Source of the DNA: Ambrosia x helenae
Lineage: Eukaryota; Streptophyta; Magnoliopsida; Asterales; Asteraceae
Reading direction: 5' to 3'
Assembly (NCBI GenBank): GCA_030844895.1
Contig: CM061228.1
Location: 140,356,444-140,420,443, forward strand
Length of the DNA: 64,000 nucleotides
The translations under genes and the position numbers were made by a program. This document shows, one piece after another, positions 32,758-44,465 of the stretch. Under the pieces are notes generated by a model. The model saw only the letters and a program-made list of their open reading frames with translations, did no database searches and was not told the origin of the DNA. Position 1 is the stretch's first letter; every line of letters starts with the position of its first letter.

Positions 32758-34326
32758 TACTTGGCCCGTTTGTTTGTTAGTTTGTTCTACTTAAAATTGG
32801 TTCTATAAAGAACACGTCCTACAATTTAGATGGGTCATGAAGGCTGTTTTGATTTAATTAATCCGTCAAGCAGATTGCATACCTTTTTAGCATAAAAAAA
32901 AAACATGAAAAGTGAAAATTATAGAACTCTAATGTATTATATCATATGCATTAGGAAATGAAAATCCTATTGTGCTTTTATTTGAAAACCCTTGCATTCT
33001 TCTTAGTTCTTTGACTGATTGTTGTTGCTTTCTCTGTTTATAGGTGGAGCAAAGGGGAGCAGTCCACTGCTCTAGCCACTGCAACGATTCTACTCTACAA
33101 GTATGAACCTTAACACTAAAACTTGAATGTGTTATGTTAATTAATGACTTGATGAGAATATTGAATGTGCTATGTTAATGACTTGATGAATGTTGTATTT
33201 CAGTTTAATTGCAATTTCCACTGCATTCACCGTTCTTGAATTTAATAAAGTGTATTTAAATTTGTGACTGCTGCATATATCTGAATTGGAGTTTTCTTTG
33301 CAGGAATTATACGAGTGGAATTCTCGATATAAGCAAAAGTTCGGATTTGTTTTCCTGATATGTGCATCTGGAAGAAGCACTCCTGAAATATTATCCGAGT
33401 TGAAGGTAAAATCATGACATGTGTATTAATATCTTTTTTCTGTTGTCTACTTGGAAGCGGAAAAATAAGTATGTCATACGAAAAAATGAAGTTATGCTAC
33501 GTATTGACTGATGTTATGCTACTCTTGTAGAGACGTTTTTCAAACAGGCCAATCGTTGAATTTGAGAATGCAGCCGAAGAACAAATGAAAATAACTGAAT
33601 TACGTCTCATAAGCTTTTCTCAAATGTAGAACTTTCTGCTTCAACTCAGGCCCAGTCCACGGCAAGCGGTGTCACTAAGGCGGAAGGTACTCCTTTTGTA
33701 GACAACTAATGTGTTGAATATGATTATGAAACAGGATTGTTATAATAATAATCTAAATCTTTGAATAAAGCAATTTAGAAGGGTTTTTTTTTTTTTTTTT
33801 TTTTTTTTAATAAAGAAACATTATATAGAAGGTTGTATGCGTTAAAAATAAGCTATATGTTTACCCTTCCGGTTGACGTTGATCCTTTTAATGTAGAAGG
33901 TCGGATGAACATTTTGGGAGGGCATCTAACTGCTCCATCAGCAACTACACGGGTTCGCCCACCATCACAACCCATATACTAGATATAGCCCGTGGGTGTC
34001 CTGCAGCTGGGATCGAAGTGCAGTTAGAAATGTACAATGCCAAGCAGCCTGGTCCAGCGTTTGGTGACTCGGATAACGACAGCTGGATACTGCAAGGCTC
34101 GTCAACTACAGACAAAGACGGAAGAAGCGGTCAGCTGATGAAAATAGTCAATGATTTGAGCCCTGGTGTATACCGTATCAGTTTCAACACGGGCAAATAC
34201 AACCCAGATGGCTTCTTCCCATTTGTCTCCATTGTTTTTAAGGTCAAAGAGTCCCAAAAATTGGAACATTTTCATGTTCCTTTGTTGTTGTCTCCTTTTT
34301 CGTTCTCGACCTACAGGGGCAGCTAG

Positions 34327-34989
34327 GCATAGATGGCCCGTCAGGCTAGACCCAAGTTTCTATTACTCTGTTATGCAAGTTCTGTAAGTTATTTGTGTTA
34401 TTTGTGACCGCTTTTTAAATGCTGTGAGCCTACGGACCGGACCGGATCAGAACCAAGATATACAAAGTAAATAAATCAATAAGATGGACTAATTTTAATC
34501 TGCCTAGTTTGGTCCGGTTATCTTAACAGTTTCAGTTTTATATATGATCTTAAATTGTGGACGTTGAATATTATTATATGATGATATTATTGTCATTTTA
34601 CCACATACAAACAAAAGATTTCTTAAAATGTGTGTTTTTGGGCCCACGACATTTAAATAGGGACGGAGGGAGTAACAGTGAGGATAACCATAAAGCACAC
34701 CTATCAAACACCAGAAACTATATTTCAAGTTGGAGCTCTAAATACTTGACATAGACTAGAAAATGCATGTAGCCGAATCAACCATGCTTTTCTTCCTATA
34801 ATCTGTACAATCGAACCTTTATAACCGATCAATTATAAATTCTAAACCGAATCATATAACAATATACTCAGTTTTCGCCGAGTAATGCTATGCTCTAGTT
34901 GTGTATATATGTTAGAATCAGCTGAGATTGAAATCATTTTGTATTAATACAAGTTTGGTTATAATAAATTGTGTTAAAATAATCCACAA
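34327..34989. other. Intergenic; possible Stowaway end remnant
   Basis: No gene. GGGACGGAGGGAGTA at 34661 looks like one end of a Stowaway (Tc1/Mariner) MITE; no partner end was found. Confidence 0.4.
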
Positions 34990-35115
34990 CCACCAAGCCA
35001 AGTAAATCCCACAAATAGCAAAGCTATTAGTAGGGTCTGAGGAGGGTAGGATGTAGGCAAGCCTTACCTCTACCCCTAGGGATAGAGAGACCCGCTTTCA
35101 GGGAGACCCTCTGCT
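34990..35115 (+). mobile_element. SINE-like repeat
   Basis: TAGGGTCTGAGGAGGGTAGG, then CTTACCTCTACCCCTAGGGA and GAGAGACCC...GACCCTCTGCTCAA. The order matches the minus-strand copy at 32645-32757. Confidence 0.6.
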
Positions 35116-35246
35116 CAAACACACAACGAAAAACATACACACACCAAAAAAAAAAAAAAAGAGGAAGATATACACACACACAAAACTACTGATAACATCC
35201 TAGACATTGAAAACAATGCATCGAAAGAATAAACACTATAAGATTA

Positions 35247-35560
35247 GGGGCTGTTTGGTTGATTAAGTGCTGAATCATTAAGAGGTCTGAATGGTTAAGA
35301 GGTCTGTATGGTTAAGTGCTGAATCATTAAGTTGGACCTCTTAATGGTTAGTTTTCTTGTTTCACATTGGTATGAGAGTTTCATTAAGGTTCAGCCTAGT
35401 TCAGTGCTTAATGATTCAGTGCTTAATGGTTCAGCAACATCCCAAGTCTTAATGATTCAGCCTTAACCATTCCATTAAGAGGCTGAAACAAACGTGCTGA
35501 ATGCTGAATCATTCAGCACTGAATGATTAAGAGCCTTATTAAGAGACTACCAACAGCCCC
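35247..35560. mobile_element. Tourist-like MITE, TTA TSD
   Basis: Ends GGGGCTGTTTGGTTGATTAA and CTACCAACAGCCCC, flanked by TTA at 35244-35246 and 35561-35563. The interior is built of TTAAGAGGTCTGAATGGT-like subrepeats. Same family as 25128-25356. Confidence 0.88.
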
Positions 35561-35563
35561 TTA

Positions 35564-35882
35564 CTAAAAATAAGAAGTTATATGGATTGTATCAAACAGA
35601 CTTCTATTGAACTTATTTTAGCGGCACCGGAACCGTTTCATCAAACTCCACGAACATAGAAGTCGTTAAATCATTATGTATGTGTCTTTTTATCCTTCTT
35701 ATTTGCTTTAACCATTATTTTTAGAAAGCACGAATGTACAAAAGGGATGCTGGCCCGTTTTGCTGATCAGGAAAAAGCCCAACCCAATAATAAGCCGACC
35801 CGGCCCGACACGTGGTTCTAAAGTCTAAATTGCTAAATAATAATATCCTGTGGTTAGTCATTATTATCGTTACGACTCTCAG
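35564..35882 (+). promoter_or_regulatory. Probable promoter and 5' leader of the CHY1-like gene
   Basis: This stretch precedes the first exon and its 3' half is conserved in the duplicate at 29816-29960. No TATA box is certain. Confidence 0.4.
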
Positions 35883-36332
35883 ATGGCGCCAACAAATCTG
35901 GTACCCTTTCTATATACATGCTCGCTCTGTTTGATTGTTTTATACATACTGTTGATTATAGTGTTTAGATTGCTTTAATCGAACTCTGCCCTTATTATTA
36001 ACAAGAACTAAACCCTAATCCCCACCTCCTTTTCGTTATTTTTCAATCATAATTTAGGATTATTTCGTTATTTTTCGATCATAATTTAGGATTATTTCGT
36101 TATTATTCAATCATACTTTATGATTAGTACATAACAATAACAAACTACGTGAATATAACTTATGTTTTGCATCAATTTTCTCAGTGTAATCGAGCAGTTA
36201 TTTTTTAGTGGGAGCCTAGCCTTATTAAAAATGTTATGTGCTACTAGTTGTGCGGTGATTTTAGTGTTATCGACATATTTTAATGTTATCGGATTTTCAA
36301 ATAAGACTCAGTGGCGAAGCTTGAGCGTAAAT

Positions 36333-36370
<38 letters not shown>

Positions 36371-39300
36371 CCGGTTACGGGGGTTCAAAACCGTATATAC
36401 CAAAAAAATTCTTTACTGATACTATATAATCGGAACTTCTTAGAGAAAATTTCAGGGGGCGACCGCCCCAAGGAAGCTGCGCCACTGATAAGACTAAAAG
36501 AATTCAAGTTAAGTTATAATACAAGTTAGGAGATGTAGTGTACGTGCTTAGATAAACTTAACTGAATTCAGATCCTTGAAATATGACCCGTACCTTGTTA
36601 CTCGTCAGCGTAGGAATGTGTTGCTTAGCGTAAACCTTCTAAAGGTCAACGCCAAAATGAGGGTTAACATTGGACAAATTTGTTGCTCAGTGTAGGATAA
36701 AAAGCTTGTCCATACATGATTTAGGTAGTTATGAAATAGTCAGTGTAACCTTTCCAAGGTCAGGTCGGTCATTTCCAAGGTAGTTTTACGCTAACCTTAT
36801 CCGCCCTGGTTGCCGTGACTTATGTTGAGATGTTCGGAACTGATTGACTTCAATAAAACAGCTATAAATTAGAACAGAAATATAGTTGTCATAAATGACT
36901 GTTATATTGGTTATAACTACATTTGACACATAGTTGTTAAAAGCCGTCGCCTCTAGCGCCTAGGCCCATTTTTTAGGCGAGGCGATGCTTTGCGCTTTGA
37001 GTCGAGGAAATTGTGCTTTAATTCTCCAGGTGATGGTTTAGGCGCAAATTTCTACTAGATTCCCGAATTCCGGAGAATTTCCAGCCAAATTCGTTAAATT
37101 ATGGCTGAATTCCAGCTAGATTTCTACTGTTACCTAAGGAAAACTACTTCTATACGCTAATACATCAATATTTTAAAACTTTTGATACTAACTAGATGAA
37201 AAATAGTATTATTTTAATATTTTGTTACTTTATTTTCTTTGTTCGCTTTTTTTTTTTTTTAAATCTCAGGCCCTTGCTTTTTTGCGTCTCACGCCTAGGC
37301 CCCAGGCAAGGCACACTCGACTTGAGTGCGCCTCGCGCTTTTGATAACTATGATTTGACATTTCCCACCAAAAGTGGAAAAAAAAATCCCTTATTTTCTG
37401 CTGAAAGGATTTAACTTGCTTTGCATGAACGATTTGTTGGCCATAAAAGGTCACCCCTCCTATACTTTTGGATTCACTCATGGGGGTGCAGGATCAACTA
37501 CAAACCTTACTTTTTGTCAAAACCGTGAGAACCAAAGTGTTGATAACAAATAACTCAATGTTGACGTAATAGTAGCATGAAATAGCACTGAGTTATTAGT
37601 TATCAGCACAGAGTTATTTGTTAAGCAATTTGGTTGTCACAGTTTTTACAAAAAAAACATGATTTGTCCCAAAACCAACCCCACTCATGGGGTATTTGTT
37701 AGCTCTCATATTTTGTAAATGATATCTTAAAGCTTCTGTTATGGTGTTATTTTGTATTTCTGCGACTTTAATACACCTCACGTGCAATTGAGCGTTATGC
37801 CTTCTGGAGCTAGCGAGAGCCATGGCAAAATTCATTTTTTTTTACAATTATCGCTACTCAACTTAGGGCCATGCATTTAGCTATAATATTTTATGGAAAG
37901 ATTAGTTAGTATTTGAACTTTCTTCATTTGTCAGGTATTGATAAAAGAGAGCTCAAATGTGAGGATCATTACATTGAACAGGCCTAAGCAACTAAATGCG
38001 CTTAACTTAGAAATGGTAAGACATGATGATATATATAGTTTCCATCAAATGTCTCACATACCTTTGAAGCAATATAACTATTCATGTAACTAAAAGGAGA
38101 CGGATCATTCGTATTTTATCTTTTTAGGTATCCCGTCTCTTGGAAGTTTTTCATGCATACGAGGAGGATCCAAATGTCAAGCTGATTATTATGAAGGTAC
38201 TCTTCATTCTGTTAAATGAAAAACAAGTTGAATTCTTTTCATGTTTGATAGGAATCGGAGTACCAACGGATAGAAGTTTTGAAATTTTAAACGAAAGCGA
38301 ATAACAACTGTTGATCAAGATACAGAAACACCACTTGATCAACTCCGTCGGGCAAACCTAAACAGAGTTTTCGGATACAGAAACACCACCGAAACTCGCG
38401 ATTAGGGTCCAAAGAACACCACCTAATTGGCCAAGATTCGGCTAGCAATGGAAGGATAAAACTGGTTAATCTCAAAAGAGGAAAAACACAGTATAAAATA
38501 GTCAAATACATACATAAAAACACCACCTTCGTTGATTAAAACAACCAATACATATAGAGAACAAATCCTACCATGTTCTAATTTTAGGGAAATAAATAAA
38601 CTAAGGTACTACTTAAAAAGTACAAAGAACAACTAGCCGAAGCTTAATGGAAATGCAGTAATTAAAAAACTAAAAGGAGTGGGGTATAACCCACTCATAG
38701 TGGCGACGTGGGTACTGGTTGCACCATGAATTCTTCAACCTGCCCCATGGGGCTCCATTTGGTTTAACTTGAGTCCACTGGATATTGACTCTGACCCATC
38801 TATATTGCTATCAATGTTATTAACAGCTGACTTGTAAGGGAATATGGGTGTAGGGTGAAGGGAGGGCTTTCTGTGCTGGTGGAGATGTTGCAGCTGTTGT
38901 TAATGATATTAGTAAAGGTTAATGTCGTCGTTGACACTCACAGTAGTAATATTTGCAAATTATTGTCATGATTTTGAATTTTTGATAGTGTTTTGTAATC
39001 TGTTGTTATCTGATGATATTTTTGTATCAGCTGGCTGGAAAATAGGAGCAAGTTTTTTCTCAAAAGAATTTTCATTGAACTATTTAATGGCAACTTGCAC
39101 CAAACCTCAGGTAACAAGGCATTTGTGTTCATTAACTGAAAATTCGTATTAATGCATTGCTGCTTGCAGTATGTATTATAATCCTTATGTTAACTTATCA
39201 TACTTGAAGGTGTCACTCCTTCGAGGAATTGTAATGGGAGGTGGTGCAGGCGCTTCCATACATGGTAGATTCCGAGTTGTTACTGATAATACGGTATCCC

Positions 39301-41891
39301 TCTTGCCATATTCATCCACTTGAAAGAACTTTCAAGCATTAATTTTTTGCGTTATGTGTGTGTGCGATATTCCATAATAGTGGTGATTTTTCTAAATTTG
39401 ATAACATCGTTTTGCAGGTTTTTGCAATGCCAGAGACTGCATTAGGGTTATTCCCAGATGTAGGTGCCTCTTATTACTTATCAAGACTACCTGGATTCTT
39501 TGGTAATTCTAGTTTGATCTTACTTTTATGGTGTCTTACATTATGTAAATACAACGTAATCTTCATTATTAAAACTTTTTTAGGTCCATGAACTGATGAA
39601 CGATATAATTAGGCAATTTAAGTTTTAATGCCGCATGCTACTTTTAAATTTTATATTCATATTCTTGCAGGAGAATATGTTGGTCTTACGGGTGCTAGGT
39701 TGGATGGTGCTGAAATGCTTGCGTGCGGTCTTGCTACCCACTTTGTCCCATTAGAGGTGCTTCCATTTTAATTTTTCAAAGTCTATTCCCTTCATTTCAA
39801 TATTCACGTGTTAAACGAGGTGCATTTAAAAAAATTATACCAACAGATAAATGTTTTGCGCCCATTTGTTCAAATCCACCCGATTCACAATAACTTAGGA
39901 CTTCAATATTTGTGGGCCACATTCTTCATCTCTTGAGCCAATATAGGTTACTAATGCTTGACTGACATATATGTATTCCATCTTTGAACAGAAATTATCC
40001 TTATTAGAAGACGCATTATGCAAAGCAAATACGGGTGACCCAAAAATTATCAGCAATATTATAGACGAATTCTCAAACAAAAATCCTAAGTTGAAAGAAA
40101 AGAGTCAATATTTTCGGTATTTGTTGCTTATATTCTAATAGCTTTTTTTAACAGTCATTCTCAAGTTGAGTTTTGCTAACCTATGCTGCAGATTGAAAAC
40201 AATTGATAGGTGTTTCTCTCAGAGAACTGTTGAAGAAATTATCTCTGCACTTGTAAGCTCCTTCAACATGAAATGAACTCATTTCCCTAGTTATTTTGCA
40301 TGAAATTACGCTTTTATCCTTTTGTAATATCTTTCATTGTATAATCACATTGAAAAAATCATAATGTTAGTACATATTACAACTAAAACGTTTGTCTATT
40401 TGTCGAACACATAAAGTCCCCCTATTTTCACCTTCAAGAAACCGATGAAGCCTTGTCTTTTGCAATAGGAAAAAGAGGCGGATAAAAACATGGATGACTG
40501 GATCTCATGGACTATTCAGTCTTTAAAGAAAGCATCACCGACAAGTCTAAAAATTTCTCTTCGCTCTGTAAATATTCACTTTGTTCTTGATATTAAATAT
40601 TGTTTTTTTATAAACTCGTTATAACACAAAGCAATCTTTATGCAATTTGACAATTTCCTTGATATGTAAATCTATTATGGTGTGCAGTTTAGAGAAGGGA
40701 GACTCCAAGGTGTTGGTCAGTGTCTTATCCGTGAATATCGTATGGTCTGTACCGTCATGCAAGGAGATTTTAGCAGGGATTTCTTTGAGGTACCAGTTTA
40801 TTACTTCATATATTCCATAAAAAAAAATAATAAAAAAAAAAATCAAATATTTACCAACTATAAAAGAAATATTCAACTAATAGCCATATATCCTGAACAT
40901 CCTTGACAAAATGCAAGATTAACTATTTTATAATGCAGGGATGTAGAGCTTTGCTGCTTGACAAGGATAAAAATCCAAAGGTATAAGATAGCTTTGGAAA
41001 ACCTAACAGATTCGGTCATTCGGTAAATAGTCAAAACTAGTTCGGGTCAAATGGGTAACTTTTAGTGTGGGTTGGGTCCAGTTGGACCTACGTGCAAACA
41101 TAGTTGTCAAAAGCCATCGCCTCTTGCGCCTAGGCCCATTTTTTAGGCGAGGCTATGCGTTTGCGCTTTGAGTCGAGGAAATTGCGCTTTAATTATCCAG
41201 GTGATGGTTTAGGCGCAGATTTCAGCTAGATTCCCAAATTCCGAAGAGTTTCCAGCCAAATTCGTTAAATTATGGCTAGATTCCAACCATATTTCTACTT
41301 TTATCTAAGGAAAACTACTTCTATACATTAATACATCAATATTTTAAACTTTTTATACTAACTAGATGAAAAATAGTATTATTTAATATATTTTTACTTT
41401 ACTTTCTTTGTTCGCCTTTTTATCTCAGGCCCTTGCTTTTTTTGCGCCTCGTGCCTAGGCCCCAGGCGAGGCCTATGCGCCTTGAGTGCGCCTATCGCCT
41501 TTGATAACTATTCGTGCAAACATTTTCTGTTCCAATTTTTTTATGAAAATGTTTATAAGTATGATTACAAAACTGTATTATTGTGATAATAATCTAACCC
41601 GTTAATAGTAAAGCGAATTAAGAAGTTATTTGATGCATTTGACCTGTTAGAGATATAACACAACCCAAATCGACCCATTTATATAATAATGAGTTGAGGA
41701 TCATGATATCTATTGACAGTTTCTTTCTTTCGACTTCTATATTGTAGTGGAAGCCTTCAAAGCTGGAGATTGTGAGCAAGGATATGGTTGACCGTTACTT
41801 TACAGCATTAGATGATAAAGATTGGGAAGATCTCAAACTCCCTGCTAGGCCAAAGTCAAACATACCATCATATGCCATTTCTAAGCTCTGA
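35883..41891 (+). CDS. CHY1-like 3-hydroxyisobutyryl-CoA hydrolase, 14 exons, 379 aa
   Basis: This crotonase-fold thioesterase hydrolyses 3-hydroxyisobutyryl-CoA in valine breakdown; Arabidopsis CHY1 acts in peroxisomes. Exons: 35883-35900, 37935-38015, 38128-38196, 38854-38917, 39031-39110, 39210-39293, 39418-39502, 39671-39756, 39992-40116, 40192-40252, 40469-40567, 40688-40789, 40939-40980, 41748-41891. All borders are GT/AG and phases join without a break, giving 1140 nt. Motifs: VRIITLNRPKQLNAL, GRAFCAGGDVAAVV, the oxyanion-hole loop GIVMGGGAGASIHGRF, MPETALGLFPDVGASY carrying the family's essential Glu and Asp, and EGRLQGVGQCLIREYRM. The C-terminus is SKL, a canonical PTS1. Length matches CHY1 (about 378 aa). 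Exon 1 (MAPTNL) is the least certain; it is short and 2 kb upstream, but in phase and conserved in the duplicate. Confidence 0.93.
36032..36127. repeat. 32-bp tandem triplication in CHY1 intron 1
   Basis: TTCGTTATTTTTCAATCATA... begins at 36032, 36064 and 36096 with a few differences. The duplicate at 30.2 kb has one unit. Confidence 0.9.
36309..36487. mobile_element. 179-bp hAT MITE with a G32 tract, perfect 8-bp TSD
   Basis: Ends CAGTGGCGAAGCTT and AAGCTGCGCCACTG. Exact duplication ATAAGACT at 36301-36308 and 36488-36495. The paralogous block has a single ATAAGACT at 31189-31196, the empty site. A run of 32 G lies at 36334-36365. Confidence 0.95.
36929..37352. mobile_element. hAT-type MITE in CHY1 intron 1, perfect 8-bp TSD
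   Basis: Ends CATAGTTGTTAAAAGCC and GCGCTTTTGATAACTATG. Exact duplication ATTTGACA at 36921-36928 and 37353-37360. The subterminal sequence is rich in GCGCCTAGGC/GCCTAGGC. No coding capacity. Same family and orientation as 41099-41512. Confidence 0.93.
41099..41512. mobile_element. hAT-type MITE in CHY1 intron 13, perfect 8-bp TSD
   Basis: Ends CATAGTTGTCAAAAGCC and CCTTTGATAACTATT. Exact duplication CGTGCAAA at 41091-41098 and 41513-41520. Collinear with 36929-37352. Confidence 0.93.
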
Positions 41892-42155
41892 AACCATCAA
41901 ATTTGTGATAATTATTGTCAAAAGAATAATCAAAATCAGTCTATGTTTGTTAATGATCTACTTGTATGTTCCAATGAATTTAAATCATTATATAATTTAT
42001 ATTTGCTGCTTTTTAACGACTAAAATACCCTCTGCTGCTTTTTAATGAGGCCCCGAGCGTCATTAGACCGGACTGAGGCCAAAGGTTTGTAAATAGTGAG
42101 ACCAATAGACTAGATTGGTTAGTCAGTTTTCCGGTTTGGACAAACATAGATTAGA
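41892..42155. other. CHY1-like 3' flank
   Basis: Non-coding. I could not single out a polyadenylation signal among several AT-rich candidates. Confidence 0.4.
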
Positions 42156-42526
42156 GGGTGTTTGGGATTGAGTTTGGAAATGTAGAAGTGTTTTTGGTTA
42201 GAAATGCTTATTGGCTTATGACTTTTTGAAAATGAGTTTTAAAAAAAGTGTTTGGGTTAGTTTTTGTGATGAGAAACGTCAAAAAAATCAATAAATTGTT
42301 TTTTTTTAATGTTTTGTTTAACTTATTGTGAAGATTGGTTGTATGGACAGTAGATTTGTAATTTTTTTCCAAAAGCTAAAAGCTACGATTTTTGACTTTT
42401 TAAAAACAGTTTTTCCACTCTTATTGAAAAGTCAACCAAAAATGTTTTTTAATTACACAAACAACTTATTGACTTATTGGCTTCTTCGAGAAATCAATAA
42501 GTTGTTTTCAAACGCAATCCCAAACA
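42156..42526. mobile_element. MITE, GGGTGTTTGGGAT family, copy 1
   Basis: Ends GGGTGTTTGGGATTG and CAATCCCAAACA are inverted repeats. The body is collinear with 43219-43610 (shared AGTGTTTGG, GAAACGTCAAAAA, GGTTGTATGG, TTGGCTTCTT). Target-site duplication unclear. Confidence 0.8.
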
Positions 42527-43218
42527 AGTTTAGATCTTAATAACATTTTAAAAGCTACAAACATAGATTAGTCTTAGATTAATCATTAACACTTTTTCAT
42601 TTTGTATGTTCTAAATTAAAGATATGTTATGTTATTAAAACCAAATACGAAATTTACATCACAATAGAAGGTAGACGGGTAACAAGCTGCGCCGCCACCC
42701 CTTTCTAAATTTAACAATGATTTTGAAAATCTATATAATTCCACTGGTATGATCGTTATGATTTATTTAGAATAATATAAATGTATGCGTGTGGGGCACA
42801 TATGATTCATAAATTAGTAATCCGTGGTTTCCATATTGACATATTTATCATTATATTATATTTTATTATTTGTAAATCAAACTTTCAGTTGGTAGAATAA
42901 TTTTTTTGCTAGTTCGAATCTTAAGATATAAATATGCATATTTAATGAACAGTTGCGTAACCAGGTACAAATATACGACTGTTCAAACATAGGTTTGGTT
43001 TGAATTTTATATGCCTCATGGTTGCCATATTCTACTTATATTGACATGCTACTTGTGCATAGACATGAGGATGCTTTAATATTATTATATTGTTAAATAT
43101 GCATTGCATAATTAATTTATGTCAAACGGGTAGTACTGATTAGATGCCTTGGTAAATTCAGGGGTGCTAAATGTAATCATTTAAATGATAGCTTTGTCAA
43201 AAATTGTTTATATGTAGT
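42527..43218. other. Intergenic, nothing recognised
   Basis: AT-rich, non-coding. Confidence 0.5.
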
Positions 43219-43610
43219 GGGTGTTTGGGAATCGTGTTTGAAAGTGCAAAAGTGCTTTTGGTCAAAAGTGTTTATTGACTTATGACTTTTTGAAAACGAG
43301 TTTTAAAAAAAGTGTTTGGATTAGCTTTTCGGGTGAGAAACGTCAAAAAGTCAATAAATTGTTGTTTTTTAAGTGTTACGCTTAACTTATTGTGAATATT
43401 GGTTGTATGGGTGGTAAATTTGTAATTTTTTTCCAAAAGTCAAAAGCCAGGATTTCTAACTTTTCAAAAACATCTTTTCCACACTTAAAAGCCAAAAGTC
43501 AAAACAGAAAGTGTTTTTGGGTTACACAAACAAACAGCTTATTAACTTATTGGCTTCTTGGAAAAGCCAATAAGTCAATAAATTGTTTTGAAACTCAATC
43601 TCAAACACCC
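43219..43610. mobile_element. MITE, GGGTGTTTGGGAT family, copy 2
   Basis: Ends GGGTGTTTGGGAATC and CAATCTCAAACACCC. Same orientation and family as 42156-42526, about 1 kb away. Confidence 0.82.
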
Positions 43611-44465
43611 TCGTAATAAGGGTTCCATTGATTGAAAGTGTACCTTCCAAAAAAACTGCGCGAAAGTAAACTATAATTTTAATCAAGGCAAATTAGAGAT
43701 CGGACAATTTCGTTATTAACATAAAACTAGTATTAACCATTTCGATTAGGTGCGTTCTTCATTCTTGATTTCTTTGGTGTAATGTTAAATTTTAATTGTA
43801 GTTAGTGATTATGCCAACACTCATATTTGTGGTATGAATTAAGGAAAGCTTGCCTAAATCGTTCACTCTTTTTTTTTTTTTCTTTTGGCACAAACATGAG
43901 CATCTAATTCATAATTATTAAGTTCGCTATAAGACATACTGTGAAACTATAACATTGGATTAGAACTTTATTATAAGATTATGAATAATGCCAACACTCA
44001 TATGAGTGTTTTAAGTTCAACTAATTCATGATTTATAGTCTTACCTAACTAGCAAGTGCAAAATTTTATTAATTTTGCAAAAAAATTATATATATTGTTC
44101 GTGTCATCATTTTGATTTTTAGGGGCAATGAGCACATAGTAGTTAACCAAAACTATTGTTGATTGTCATAAAATATTGACCTACTAGCTCATTGCAAAGT
44201 TAAGTTATTAGTTTGCTCCATAACTCAAGCAATAAAGTTGACCAAAAATATTCATATAAAGTGAAGATCGAATAAAGAAAATAATTTTAAGAAAAATGTA
44301 TAAAAGAATGTTGATGTATATCATTTTAGAACATATTAAAAAAAAGGGTGCATTAATTTTATAAAAAAAAAAAAGGTGAATCCGTGGGTTCATAGTATTG
44401 ATGCACAACTTTTTTTAATACATCACTTTCCGTGGGTTCATAGTATCTTATTTCATAACATGTTT
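43611..44465. other. Intergenic, nothing recognised
   Basis: AT-rich. CCGTGGGTTCATAGTAT occurs twice, at about 44381 and 44431, just before the LINE remnant. Confidence 0.45.

Larger units (their letters stand above)
31772..34326 (+). pseudogene. TTL: Transthyretin-like protein (OHCU decarboxylase/HIU hydrolase), frameshifted
   Basis: Plant TTL is bifunctional: its N-terminal OHCU decarboxylase and C-terminal 5-hydroxyisourate hydrolase convert the uricase product to allantoin in the peroxisome. Exons: 31772-31909, 31974-32068, 33044-33100, 33304-33405, 33531-33686, 33897-34326, all with GT/AG borders. Motifs seen: MSLGFGKDDFFSCCGSTKFA start, FAAHPQIGQ, WSKGEQSTALATA, FGFVFLICASGRS, RPIVEFENAAEEQMKITELR, then RMNILGGHL and the C-terminal hydrolase domain ending STYRGS, the family signature. 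RMNILGGHL is at the PTS2 position (family RLxxxxxHL), with Met at position 2. Three apparent single-base losses break the frame: exon 3 near 33090, exon 5 near 33613, exon 6 near 33968. All splice sites are intact. It is a young pseudogene, or the consensus is wrong at three places. Confidence 0.88.

Noticed and set aside
44381..44448. CCGTGGGTTCATAGTAT repeat as the target-site duplication of the LINE
   Set aside because: Both copies are on the 5' side; no copy follows the A-rich tail near 46303.
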